From positions 4,424,501-4,488,500 of the forward strand of contig CM072342.1 in NCBI GenBank assembly GCA_036874045.1: a stretch of 64,000 bases of DNA, in the 5' to 3' direction. Within the stretch, counting starts at the first letter, position 1. The number at the start of each line of letters is the position of its first letter. Below the pieces are notes generated by a model. It searched no databases. It saw nothing but the letters and a program-made list of their open reading frames with translations, and had not been told where the DNA came from. This document shows positions 1 through 12,800 of this stretch, piece by piece. Origin of the DNA: Cymodocea nodosa. Its lineage: Eukaryota; Streptophyta; Magnoliopsida; Alismatales; Cymodoceaceae. The position numbers and the translations under genes were made by a program.

Positions 1-1428
1 GGGGATGACATAGGCTGGCACTAACTGCTAGCCTTTCTTTTAGAATAGCTTTCTTTTTTTCGAACTTTCCTTTTGATAGAGTCTATCTGTTGATTACTTT
101 TCATGCAGTAGATTGGTTGGTTGAGTGCTAAGTCGCCAAGTGATGATAATGACTCTGTGGAGGTCAAGTTGTGGCACATTCATTGAAATGTTGGTCTTAT
201 CTGTTATTCAGTGTCTATCAAAACTTTTGGATGTGGAATGACCAGTTGAGCTTTCGCTCCCATAGGCACAAATGCCCACAAAATTGAGCTATTGAGTGTT
301 GAGCTGGGTCATGCCCTTATCAATCCCTTACTTCTGTGCCGATCATCTTTCCTCCAGTCCCAATGTCATCTTCTTACTTTCCATGTTTCTGCCGATGCCT
401 TCTTCTCATTTGCCTTCCAACAAGAAGGTATATAGGGCTGTGGAAGAGGGAGATGTGAATGTGAAAAGGAAAGGAAGTTGATGGTGGTTTGTGTGGAAAA
501 AAGAAAGCCCTCGCAAGCAACACCCACCACACAATTTATACCAAAATCTCACAACCAAATCTGGTTAGCCTTTCCTTTTTAACAAATCCTGCCATTGAAC
601 ACCCATAAATGCAATCCAATCAATGCTCAACATAAATCTCCATAATTATTTCATAAGTCTTCCATTGGAATTCTCCTCAACACTTTCCAACCAAAGCTCA
701 CAATAATCATTCAGCATGAAGACTACTGATCATCAGAAACATCAAATTAGTACTACAATATCAAAACCTTATCATCAATTTAAAATTAAAATCCTAATTC
801 TAATGCATAGAGTAATTCAACGTATAACAGGAACTCAAAAGGGAGAATTTCTTTTGGTATATGATTAAACAAGAAACTTGAATGTGAATTGTGATCCTCT
901 CCAATTCCTCGAAATGTAAATGATCCAACTCTATGAATCTAGACCATCGATTATTATTATATTAGATAGTTGGATTTTTTTTTCAAGAAAACTAATCGTC
1001 CTAAAATTTCACCATCCAATATGGAGTTAGATCTAAGAATAGCTCTCTGTTTGTAATGATTGGAGAGGATCCCATGAAATTCCTTGCATATGCAAAAAGA
1101 ATTGAAAAGGATGAAAGAGAACAAGTGGAAAACAAGAATAGAGCACATAGGAAAGTGGGAAATGGAGAAGGTAACAAGTGGAATATCCAAGAATGAGGAG
1201 ATGTGACCCCAGAACCTAGTTGCCTGAAATATAAGTGTACTTTCCTTGAGTGCACTATTTGAAAATTGGGTATATTTAAAGGTACCATCCTGTATGTAGA
1301 AGATAACTGCAGTTGATGTTTGGTTGATTGGGCAATGATACACGTGTAGATGATCATCTAACTCCAGATTTGAATATAATGTAAAATATCATAATATTTT
1401 TTGTGCTAAATTTCTTCTATTTTATTAG
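1..1428 (+). other. Intron of starch synthase II, no element recognised
   Basis: This AT-rich stretch lies upstream of the first starch synthase exon in the window and ends in a TTTATTAG acceptor at 1421-1428. The exon that should precede it, which codes for the region before VPWHVPCGG in starch synthase II, is not visible here, so the stretch is taken to be intron. Short open frames on both strands have no recognisable family. No transposon termini were found. Confidence 0.55.
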
Positions 1429-2946
1429 GTTCCTTGGCATGTTCCATGTGGTGGAGTTTGCTATGGAGATGGAAATCTCGTTTTCGTTGCAAATGACTGG
1501 CACACTGCATTGTTGCCTGTATATCTGAGGGCGTATTATCGTGATAATGGTTTGATGAAGTACACCCGCTCTGTTCTTGTAATACACAACATAGCTCACC
1601 AGGTTTAGGTCTTTCTTTTATACAAACTCCTCTTTATTCTTTTTTGCAAGATGCTTTTTTATTCATTTTGAGTATTTGAAAGAAATTGCTGGAATGCCCA
1701 AGTTGATAGAAAAGCAGCGCATTACAATACTGCCAAAGTTATAAAGTTGATGGTTTTCTTCATGCATCTTGAATGAAATTATTAATCATGATTAACCTTA
1801 AATGACTTCGAAGACCCTGTATCATCTACATCTTCTCAAACCAATTAATGACTTGATTTTGTGCCATATTGATGATAATCAATGATTTAAATAATCATTT
1901 CATTTTTATTTAATCTACATACTTTATCAGGTATCAAAAGAGCCAGGTCTTTTTTTCTCGTTCAGATACTGAACTACATTTTTTTTTAGGGTCGTGGTCC
2001 CATGGATGATTTTGGGTTAATAGATTTACCACAACATTACAATGATATTTTCAAAGTATACGATCCTATTGGGGGTGAGCACTTAAATATATTTGCTGCT
2101 GGTTTGAGAACTACTGATCGAATAGTTACTGTTAGTCATGGATATACTTGGGAGTTGAAAACATCTGAAGGTGGCTGGGGTCTGGATGAAATTATAAATG
2201 AGAATGACTGGAAACTCCAAGGTATCGTGAATGGGATCGACACAAATGACTGGAATCCAGAACTTGATGTCCACCTAAAGGCCGATGGTTACACCAACTA
2301 CACCTTCGATACTCTAAAAACTGGCAAATCCCAGTGCAAGGCTGCCTTGCAGAAAGAACTTGGGCTACCAGTCCGTGACAATGTTCCTTTCATTGGTTTT
2401 ATTGGGAGATTAGACCACCAAAAAGGTATAGACATAATTGCTGAAGCCATCCCTTGGATGGTCAGTCAAGATATGCAGCTTGTTATGCTGGGGACTGGAA
2501 GAGCGGACCTTGAAGAAATGCTAAAGAAGTTTGAAAATCAATATTATGACAAGGTCAGAGGATGGGTTGGGTTCTCTGTAAAAGTGGCTCACCGAATAAT
2601 TGCTGGAGCTGATATCTTACTGATGCCATCAAGGTTCGAGCCTTGTGGTCTTAACCAGCTTTATGCCATGAAGTATGGAACCATTCCAGTTGTTCATGCT
2701 GTTGGCGGCCTGCGAGATACTGTAATACAGTTTGATCCATTCAAGGAAACAGGTTTTGGATGGACTTTTGATAGGGCAGAACCTCAAAAGCTCATAAACG
2801 CAATGGGACACTGTCTGAATACATACTGGAATTATAAGAAGAGCTGGGATGGGCTTCAAAGACGAGGAATGATGCAAGACCTTAGCTGGAATAAGGCTGC
2901 AGAACATTACGAGGAAGTTCTCCTCAAGGCAAAATACCAATGGTAA
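1429..2946 (+). CDS. SS2: Starch synthase II, plastid, 3' two exons (5' partial)
   Basis: Glycosyltransferase family 5 enzyme that moves glucose from ADP-glucose to the non-reducing ends of amylopectin chains in the plastid stroma. Two exons are seen: 1429-1602 (58 codons, opening [15 protein letters not shown] and closing VIHNIAHQ) and 1990-2946 (318 codons plus TAA), joined in phase 0 with GT-AG borders. The part present, 376 residues, is most of the catalytic region. Visible motifs are [11 protein letters not shown], the [15 protein letters not shown] segment and the HAVGGLRDT loop of the GT5 fold. The C-terminus, ending AKYQW, and the GRGP(M/V)DDF junction favour isoform II over GBSS, SSI or SSIII. 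The transit peptide and the N-terminal KTGGL motif must lie upstream of the window. The frame has no breaks and looks functional. Confidence is high for the family and good for the isoform. Confidence 0.93.
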
Positions 2947-3786
2947 TGGTGAAATTGCATCATCTTTAAGATGATTCAGTCAATTTGTAATTACTTTTTG
3001 CAACTGAGAACCTGTGTAAAAGGTTGAAAGAGATTTGTCTCTTCTTTTGTATCGTGTATCATCTACAGGAAGAAGAGGAGGGACAGGTAGATGACACCTT
3101 TTCATTCCATGTCATCTATGTTCCACATGTTCATCTATCGTGTATCATCTTGTCTTGTCAGCACAACACATTTCTGTTTTTTTAGTCAAGGGGCACTCAT
3201 TGGTTGCCTACTTTAGTTGTTGCATAGCAATGGCTATAAATTTAGATGTCAACTTCCAAGTTGCAACAATCTTTTCTTTTCTTTTTTTCATGAAAAAGAT
3301 ACAAATTTATATCTTATTTAATAAAAAATTTTAAATTTTATTTGCATTTAAGTCCTCTCTCTCCCCACATTTCTTCACAACTCTACTCTCTCAACTCTTA
3401 TATTGTCTTAAACTCTTCTAACTCTCAAAAATCTCACGGTCTCAACTCTCAAATTTCAAATTTTCATCACTCTTAGATCTCATTTGGGATCAATTTTAAA
3501 AGCTTTGGATTTTGTGTGGTTGATTTCAAATTCTCAATAATCTTCTAAACTATAATTATCTTGTAATTATGGTTATTTAATAACTTAATTTATATGATTG
3601 CTTATCTTTATATTCCTAAGAAAATCTAAATTCCTTTAACAAATTAATTTCTAAAATCAACAATTCTTTTAATTTACACAGTTTTATGCATTGAAATGAA
3701 AATGATTTTCTCACCATCTGTATTTACAGAACATTCGAAAAGAAAAAAAAAAACTTTAAAGCTTTTTTTAAAAACTTTTGATCGTG
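2947..3786 (+). other. SS2 3' UTR and spacer before HGH1
   Basis: The stretch follows the SS2 stop codon. A likely polyadenylation signal, AATAAAA, sits near 3320, so the 3' UTR would be about 370 bases. The rest, to 3786, is AT-rich spacer with a run of CTCT/TCTC and A tracts. No other gene is seen. Confidence 0.5.
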
Positions 3787-3795
3787 TATAAATAG
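3787..3795 (+). promoter_or_regulatory. TATA box of HGH1
   Basis: TATAAATAG lies 92 bases before the HGH1 ATG, in an otherwise A/T-rich upstream region. Its sequence and distance fit a plant core promoter with a 5' UTR of about 60 bases. The assignment rests on position and consensus only. Confidence 0.6.
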
Positions 3796-3878
3796 ATTCT
3801 TAATTTCTTCGAGAATTAAAACCAAAATGAACGATCAATACAAGCTGACGCACGGAGAGGTCAGTCAGAGAGGCGGCC

Positions 3879-6800
3879 ATGGCCACCGAACTCGAAGAGC
3901 TCATCGACTTCCTTTCCTGTCCGTCGCCTCAGGTGTCGTCGTCCTCTCGTACTTTCTTTCTTTCTCTCTCTCTCTCTCTCTCTGTTACCGCTACCTCTCA
4001 TCCTTTCTTCTCTTCCAAATAATCCAGGTCAGGAAAGCAGCCGTCGATATTGTACGCGGCCTGACGGGTTCGGAGGAAACCCTAGCCTCCCTTTCTAGCC
4101 GCGCCGACGCTGCCATCCTCGCCCTCTGTCGCCTCATCCCCGAGGCGCCGGATTTCTCGGTTCCCGCCGCGGAGGCTCTCGTTAACCTGTCCCAGGATCA
4201 CAGCCTCGCAGAAAAGATCGTTTCCCATGGAGTCATCCACACTGTCATGGACGTTCTCTATAAGGGACGGTGCAATGGCGAGATGGCGCGGTTGCTGGTC
4301 ATGCTTCTTGTCAACCTCACCCAGTCGGACTCCGGTATCAGTGCCCTCCTGCAGGTTTTCTCTGGACTTCTCATGCTTTATTCCACTGCAGTTCTATTAC
4401 GTATGGACATTTTCTGTTCTCGACAATCGCTATACTATTTCATTTGTCAATCTTGAACACTGCATTTCGGGAAGTAGTCTTATGATACTTATAAAGCGTT
4501 ATTTAATATTATTCTGCATTTTTCATGTTTTTACTTTGCATTTTATATCATTGATATATTTATAGGTTTACTTCAATGGTTTCTTTACTACAATTTTCAA
4601 TGAATATTTTATGTTTTGTAATGTTGATATATTTGTAGATTATATTCTTCTTGTATTATTGTACAATACTAGCTTTCTAATTTAAGAAATGGATCTTTTG
4701 ATATATATAGCTTATTTTTTCGACTACGCTTTTGTTATATTCATATGTTGATAAATTAAATTTAGTTTTTACATAATATGTCATGCATGTTCCTTTTTTT
4801 TGGAAGGACCATAGGAGACGAACAATCATGGTCTCTCATGTGATTGGTCAGGGGCACTATGGTGGTGGTGGCTAGACGAAATTTTGATGGCATCGATCTT
4901 GTCACCTTCTTCCTTTCAGAACCAACAAAACCTAGTGGATCTGGAGGATGAGTATTATGGTTAATTTGATGGCTATGGGAGGTAACACTGTGGTCTCAGG
5001 AAGTCTGACAATGGGGCTTGATGATACCTTAAGTGCTTTGATAGCAGACATTATAGGAGTGAGTGTGGGAATGGGTAGGTGTGTCAAAGGTGTAAGAGGG
5101 TTGATCGTAGGGACCATTTTTGTTATATGGTGGTTGCTCCATCAGGTGGTGTTGCTTTGAAGCTGGCAAAGAAAGTGTGACGACACTAACATGCAACCTA
5201 AACTACAAGTAAAGATACTCTTCCTATGGTGAACCCATTGAATCAACACTTAGTGGATGAAGGATAATGCTTATTGTGGTTGGAGATGGAGTGGATGATT
5301 AACAAGCTTGAAAATGCAATGGTGGTCCAATGAGATGTTGAGATTGAATGGGAGAAGATGCACAATGAGTCTTCATGTAGGTGGTGAGGATAGGATATAA
5401 CACAATCAAGATTGGGTTAAAGCAAGCTCTCTTGTTGCCATTGAGTAGGGGCTTTTAGAGATGAAACATGATGTGGTGGGCAGTGTATAGGTTCATTCCA
5501 AGAGAATACTGGAGGACTTTATTTCAACCCAATAGTGGTGGGTCACCCTATTAGGGCTTTTGTTCCCTTCTGGGTGCTATGTTGAGGGCCTTGCTATCTT
5601 TGTTTATCAACTATTAGGGTTTGTCTTGGGGTTGTCATGGTGTATTCAATGCTCAAGAAGTTATGGTTTTTGTCTTGGGGTCAACTATCTTTATGTTTAA
5701 GTATCATGCTACATGCACATGTGTGCATGACATTGGTGGGTTCTTGCCTTAAAGGAGTCTTCATCATCATTGTGGTTGGCATATGATGATGCCATTGAGT
5801 GGGGAATCTTATGTTGGTCCTGGAGGGGACCATAGATTTGTTGGTCCTCTCTTCTCTAGTTTGATAATTGAGAGTGTAGATTGAACTATGCAGGAAGTTG
5901 AAGATGATGATCTAGTGCCTAGTTTGCCCATGTCCTCACTATCAGGCTAGTCTACATTCTCAGTATGCTCTAGTTCGATGTTCAATTGTTGGGCATGATC
6001 CTCACTTTTCAAACCCAATCAGAGTAGTGGGGAATAGCAACTTAAGTTGGTGGGGCCTATGTTGTATTGCTTAAAGATCTTGTGGTCATGTCCCCCCCCC
6101 CCCATGCCATCCACCAATCTTTAGATAGTCATTTCTTATTTCATGATAAGGAAATCACTTGAATGATGACTTGAGGGAGTTGTCTGCTCTACTTGACTCT
6201 AAGATGACCCAGTGTTGTTCTTGCCCAAGTTCTCTAATGCTGGTGTCACTAAAGCTTTGTTTGGTTCAGATATATGGTGGCCAAGATTATGGTAAATGAG
6301 GATAATCAAGAAAATAAAAATCTTAATATTTGTAAGAACCGTTGATAATCTTATTTGTTTGAGATTAATGAAATCTGCATTCACATCTATGAATTCTATG
6401 TGGCCATGTTATCCAATGGCATAAATATGTAAATCAGCTTCAATGCAAAATTTTGGATTTATGAAAATAGTTTTAAAACACTATGCAAAATTTATTAATA
6501 AATCTGTCATGTCATTGTCATTTGGTTCAAATTTATCTATAAATCTCGTACTCAATAAATCTAGCCTCTATTAATCTAAAACAAACAACACTTAAGATCA
6601 TGGATGCTAGATTACAATACAGTATGTTATTGAGATTCAATTTTTGGGGTTGGAGGATAGAATTCACTGAAGATGGTGAGCTTGTCTCCTAGCTTTATTT
6701 GAGGAGTCCCATCATCTAGCATCAGTCTAGCTCCTTTTCCACGTGGAGGATGGTCAGAAAATGGTGGTGGATACAATGTGCATCTCAAAGTGACAGTTGG

Positions 6801-9800
6801 GTCATTGATAGTTGTATCATTTTTGTTTTTTTAAATACCAACCTTGTTCTATCTGTCAATTCAATTCATTTTCTTCTTCTATGCTTTTACCTCTCATTTT
6901 AGTGATGTTATTGAACATATCAATGGGATTGTATCTAATAATGATTGGGGAGGGGGGGGGGGGGTTGTGAATGGTGTGGAGGGGCCCATGTACTTGGGTA
7001 GGAGCTTAAGAGGTGGAGCATGATACATCAATAGAGTGTATGAGAGGAGGAAGTGGATAGCTGTTGATTGATTCAGCAAAGCCAATTCTATGTGATCCTT
7101 GTGTGCCCAAGATTTCATTACTATAGTCAAGAAAATGGGACTTGACATGGTGATCAAAATGTCACAGGTCAAACAACGGTTCATCCAGATTGTTCAGAGC
7201 CTTAGGTGTCTTAGTGGTGGATAGTGGAATTGATTCTCATCTTGAAATGAAGATCTTGTTCTAGAATGTTCTTGGTTTCTTTGATTGAGCGTTGACTTTC
7301 TTGCATTGTGGCTTGGGTTGCATGTAAGTCATCAAGCATGCATGCTTTTAGCCATAAATGGTTCCTTTATTGGTGAGCTTGGTTGATCAGGTGTTAGGCT
7401 GATTTAGAGTTGGCATTTCATATCAAGCAATGTTTACAACATTCATTCTGTTCATTATTATTTTACTTTTTTATTGTTGAACTTGTAATATTTATATTTT
7501 TTTAATTTTAAATTTACATCATTCTTTTTTTGATTGGTCCCTCAAGATAGAATTTATGGTTCTGCTGGTCTAGACAATTCTGCCTTTTAGTAAAAATGTG
7601 TGTTATTGAAGAAATTTTATTTGCCAACATTTCAATATTATGAATGTTTTTCAGTGTGCAAAGCATTCACATCCACTTATTTTCATGAGATCATTTGCCC
7701 TTTTTGCTGTATTTATCTTTTGGCAAATTATGGTCAAGTTCATATATTATTTTGTTTACTTCTGCTGTGAACTTTCGCCAGTTTAGTCCTAAACTGCACT
7801 TACTCCTGTTCACCATGGACTGCATAGATTGAAGACAAATTGGATGGGCTATATATCTGTAAGCTTGTAAGATCATTTTGTACATCATCTATGAATGAAG
7901 GCACGGGTGAGTTTTGCTAAGTAATAGCATTCAGAATTTTGTATTACCCATCATGCTTATTGATTAATTAGTATTGCTCCACATTTATTTATGCATGCTA
8001 TACTTTTTAAAGCATTCACTTAGGTGCTAAGGTGTGAAATTGGTCATGTCTTGACAGCATGCCTCACTTTATCTTGTTGTTGGATCTTTTGATGTATCCA
8101 ATTAGTTAAATATATGTTTTTAAAAGTATTAAATGTTTTTTCTTGCAAAAAAGCTTAACTATAAATTTTTTGATGGAATGCTACTAAAATACACATAATT
8201 ATTGAAATATTAATTATACATATCAATGAAATATACATATTAATATTATTTTGATGTTATCTTAGGCTTATTTATGTATTTCAATGTTATTTAGGAAATA
8301 ATATAGCTAACACTATACATAAATATTATTATTATTAAATGTGTAAATATATATAATATATTAGTTAAACAATAAAAAAATTAATGTTTGTATGGGTGTC
8401 TGGGTGCCACCTAGGCACCTTAAAAAGTATGATGCAACCATCCTCTTTGAAATTTTGTGTGAATCTCACAAATGGGGTTGTTTAGTCTAGCCAATGGGTT
8501 TGATGCACTTTCAACTAATGGAAGCTTATCCTTTGATTATACTAATGGAAAACATCAAATCACATTCAATCTACAACAAGGGAAAATATGGTCCCTTCAA
8601 TTTACATATGTCATGCATTATGTTTTTGCAGGAGTGGATCCCTTTGAGCATGTTGGCTCTATACTTGTTAACATCTCTAAAACAGAATTTGGAAGGAAAG
8701 TTCTTCTTGAACCCAAGAGAAGCCTCCTAAAGCAAATTATTCCACAATTTGATTCAGTTAGCCCATTACGTAAGAAAGGGGTATGCTGGATTTTCCATTT
8801 TTGATTCTTTGAAACTTTTCCCTAAAATGTTGGTTGTAATGTTTCTATTTTTATACTATTTTCATCTTTGGGAGGCCAAAAAATGTACTAGTTGGGAGAG
8901 GAGAATTAATTATTGCAAAAGAAACTAAAAAAAATAGAGGAAGACCTAAAACTACTTGATTAACAACTATAAGAAAAAAAGTGCTTTAAGGAATATGCTT
9001 GGTGGAATAGTCCTTGTATGATTAAAGAAATTTTATCTCTACCGAACATAGCTTTTAAGGTTCATTTCTAGATTTAATTGAAATGATATAGATAAATTGT
9101 TTTTGTTTGTACCAAGTCTATAGACAAGAATAATTTATTTATTCCTTGGTTTGCTGTTGTATTTCTTTTTGATTGTTAGTAATTTTTTTTCTTCTTATTA
9201 TTGATTAAGAAAGAAGGAATTGTGCGTGTATGCACACACAATCCTCACATTGTATAGCATAACCTAGAGGTTACTTCATAAATACTTGCACTATCAAGCC
9301 ACCATATAGGAATGCATTTTATGTCTAGTTGATTTGGCGCCCACAATTGGTTTATGGTAATGGAGAGCAACACTCATACAAAATTTAGGAAAACAAGCAA
9401 AAGGTGTGAACATAATCTACACTATATTTTTGTGCTAATCCTCTTGCAACTAGCCATGCCTTATAGTTCTCCATAATATTAGGTTGGCTACACTTGATAG
9501 TGAACACTCACCTACATATGACTATTTTGGTCCCTACAGGGAAAGAGAAAACATTCCAAGTGCCACACAACATCACTACTTGCATTTCATTATATATACT
9601 TACCTTTTAATGAGTGATGTGGAGAGTTTTTTGGTAGTCCCTGGGAATAGACTGATTAAAAAAATAAATAAAATTTGCAAAGGATATAATTATATCCTGT
9701 GAAAGGTGCAAAGGATGGGTGTAATTATATGAAACAAAATTTGATATTGTGTATTGTTGTGCAATATGTTTAAGACAATTCATCTTAAGGTAGTAGATTT

Positions 9801-12800
9801 CGAGGTGTAGATTGTAGGTGGAGTCTTAGGTTGAGTTTGACATGAAGGAAGCCTTTGAAGATAATGCCCTCACTTATTATGAGTTTGGCGTTAGACTTAT
9901 TCCCCTTAAAATAATGTTGGAACTTGAAATAGGTGATATCTATCGATGAATGTACTTATTAGTGGAAGGATCAAAGAGGTGATGCCTTTTCTCATTATGA
10001 GAGTAGCTAACAAATACACACTTGACATTGTAAAGGGTTAGTTTATTAAGATTTAAAGACAGATTTTGAGCGAAGGTGGCAATAAAAAACTTTTGATGGT
10101 AAAGAGAAAAGTTCCACATTAGGAGGTGTCTTAGTGGAATCTTTCCTCCAAATGGAGTAGATGACAACTTATAATGAGATAAAAGGTATTAAGAATTGTG
10201 TTAGACCACAAATACTTTAAAATACCCATTTGTATCATAATGGTGCAAGCCACAGTGTCCATGCCCATACGCTGTCCTACATTATATCGAGAGTCGTAAG
10301 GAAGAAATGTGGCTTGATGAATGATTTCCATGGATTCATAATAACTTTGAATAGCAAATCAAATAAATTCTGAAACATTATCAATGCAAAAATTTGAAGA
10401 AATTTTGTTATTTTTACAAAAAAATTGACATCAACAAGGATACTCTATCTTTTGACAAATAAACCCATGAGATACAAAAATTTATCAGCAAACTTAATGT
10501 AATATTTATATTCAGACCTTGACGAAGTCCTAGCTAGATTTACACAACACATTGAACTATATGAAATAGATTGACTGCTAGCAAGACAAAAACGGTGATA
10601 AGCAGTTTGATGCTTAATTGATAAGACTCACACTCGATGCAATCAAAATCCATAGAAGTGCTTATTGATGTTTCTAATGGGATGAATGGCCTAACAAAGG
10701 ATACTATTAGGAATGATGAGTCTATTGTTGATGAAAGTGATGTTACTCAAGGTATCTCATCTTGAACCAATAGGTAGACTCCTGTCCATGCTTGTGCCCC
10801 AAATCAATCATTCTCATTATTTGCAAATCTTAAAGGGTATAGTGAAATGGGAAGGTCACATAGCATATATTCTTTTGTGATGCATTAATGGATAAAAGGT
10901 TAATCAGAAAATCAAGTACATAAATGCCTTTGTTTACTATAATCTAGAAGGAGGCTTGTGTATAGTGCATTGTCTGGAGACGTGAAACTGCAATCATTTG
11001 CCATGAAAATGAAATGTATATTTGATAATTAGGGTAAGTAAAGAGATGTCATGTGCCTAATATATGTAAAGGAGGCTCCTTAGTTGATCCAAGAATTATT
11101 CCTAGAGGTTAATAAGGTAGTAATATCTGAGGTAGTTGAATGTAATGTGATGTCAAGTGACTGATACTCAGAATAGAAACCTGATGGTGATGATGATGCC
11201 AAATCTAAAGGAGGCATAGTAGGCTAAGCCTTTGTGGTAACTTATGTCTACCTTTTTCAACTAAACTTCTTCCAACAATGATTAGATTTATGATTAGTTC
11301 AACCACAATGCTCATTATGAGGTTTTTCTCTATTGGTTTGTACACCATGACCACCTCAGCTTGTGCCATGTCGGTGACCATAAGCTGGAGTGACTGCCAT
11401 AATTGATTTCAAGCTGAGGCTTGTGTTATGAGATTTGCAGTACTTTGAAAAGATAGTTTGAAGGCTTGAAACTATGTCAGACCTTCAAATCTATGAAGAC
11501 AGCTCAAGATTCAAACTAGACAGGTAAATTGCCACTACTAGCTCTTCTTGACTTTGTTGTAGTTTGTTGATATTAGTAGTCAGTGGCTGGTAAATCAAGA
11601 GTCCATCCAACAGTCTTCCTAAGTGTAATGTAGTGATTGTGAACTGAATCATTTACTTGGAGAAAGGTGAAGAGCTACTCAAACAATTCTGAAATTTTGG
11701 ATTTTTTTTTCCTCATTGGCTGGCTGTATGTGGTTTTCAGAGTATCTTGGATTTTCTTGGCATGGTTAAGAAGTATCACGCTACATGTGATGATAGGCTC
11801 CACACTATTCACCAACCATGGGACAATTTTACTGTCATCTGCATATCAGTCATCATAGGTTGCATTTTAACATCAGAATGATGATGCGTTTGATGCTTCA
11901 TTTTTCTGTGTGCCCAACAAAAGTTGCAACTGATGGTGCAACCTGGAAACCTTTTGGGCTGGTCTGGAGATGCAAAGCTCCTATGAAAGTTTATTTTTCC
12001 TATGTGGATGTTGGCATATGATCGGCTGGTTACCAAGGCTGGGTGCAGCAAGTGGGCCAGGAATTGTGACACTGTGCGTTGTGCGATCATGGTATCAAAG
12101 ATAGGCATCATTTGTTCTTCCCCTGCATTGTGGCACAATATATCTGGAGCTTGGTGATGGCCATTTTGATTCAAGGTTGGGCTTCAGTTTGACTCCTTTA
12201 ATGGCCTGCTAGACGTTATTAGAGTTAGCATCAGGGGTAGAATGAATGTGGCTGAGCATAGGCTTCTGATGATTCATGCAGTGTGTTGGTGCATTTGAAG
12301 GTATAGGAACAACATTATTTTCAGGGGAGGGATGTGTAAGAGGTAAGAGATTGTCTTGTTTGTCTTGAAAACTTTTGATGTATAGGTTAGGGCTTTCAAT
12401 TGCATGTGATCTCCGCTATGAGACTTGGGTTTGGGGTTCTGACACCCTGTATTTGGGAGAACCTTATTAATCAATAAGATTCTACTAGTTTTCAAAAAAC
12501 AACAAATGTTTCTTAACTCTTGGGCCACAACAGGGTTTTTCCATTCAACTTTTTGGATGTTCTATTCAGATTCTTTGCAGTGAATTCATGTTTTCTGTTA
12601 AGTAAAAGTCTGAACTCTACCAAAATTCAGGAAAGTTGGCATGAACAGGAACACAAACCATCCAAGCACACACACTTAAGTATGCACACAAATGTGAGCA
12701 TTACATGTCTATCCATGATTAGGCCTCTACAGAGAGAATTGATGAGCTGATGCATAGTGATTGGGTACTCTGATAGGGCTATTGTGGCCATCGAAAACCT

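Noticed and set aside
1..12. Codons G-D-D-I, as in the starch synthase II block before the first exon here
   Set aside because: The next codon and the lack of a GT donor do not fit; four residues are within chance.
957..1357. Minus-strand open frames of 118-128 codons
   Set aside because: No recognisable domain; they lie in the SS2 intron and look like chance frames.
2629..2940. Minus-strand frame of 103 codons opposite the SS2 exon
   Set aside because: It is a shadow of the conserved starch synthase coding strand.
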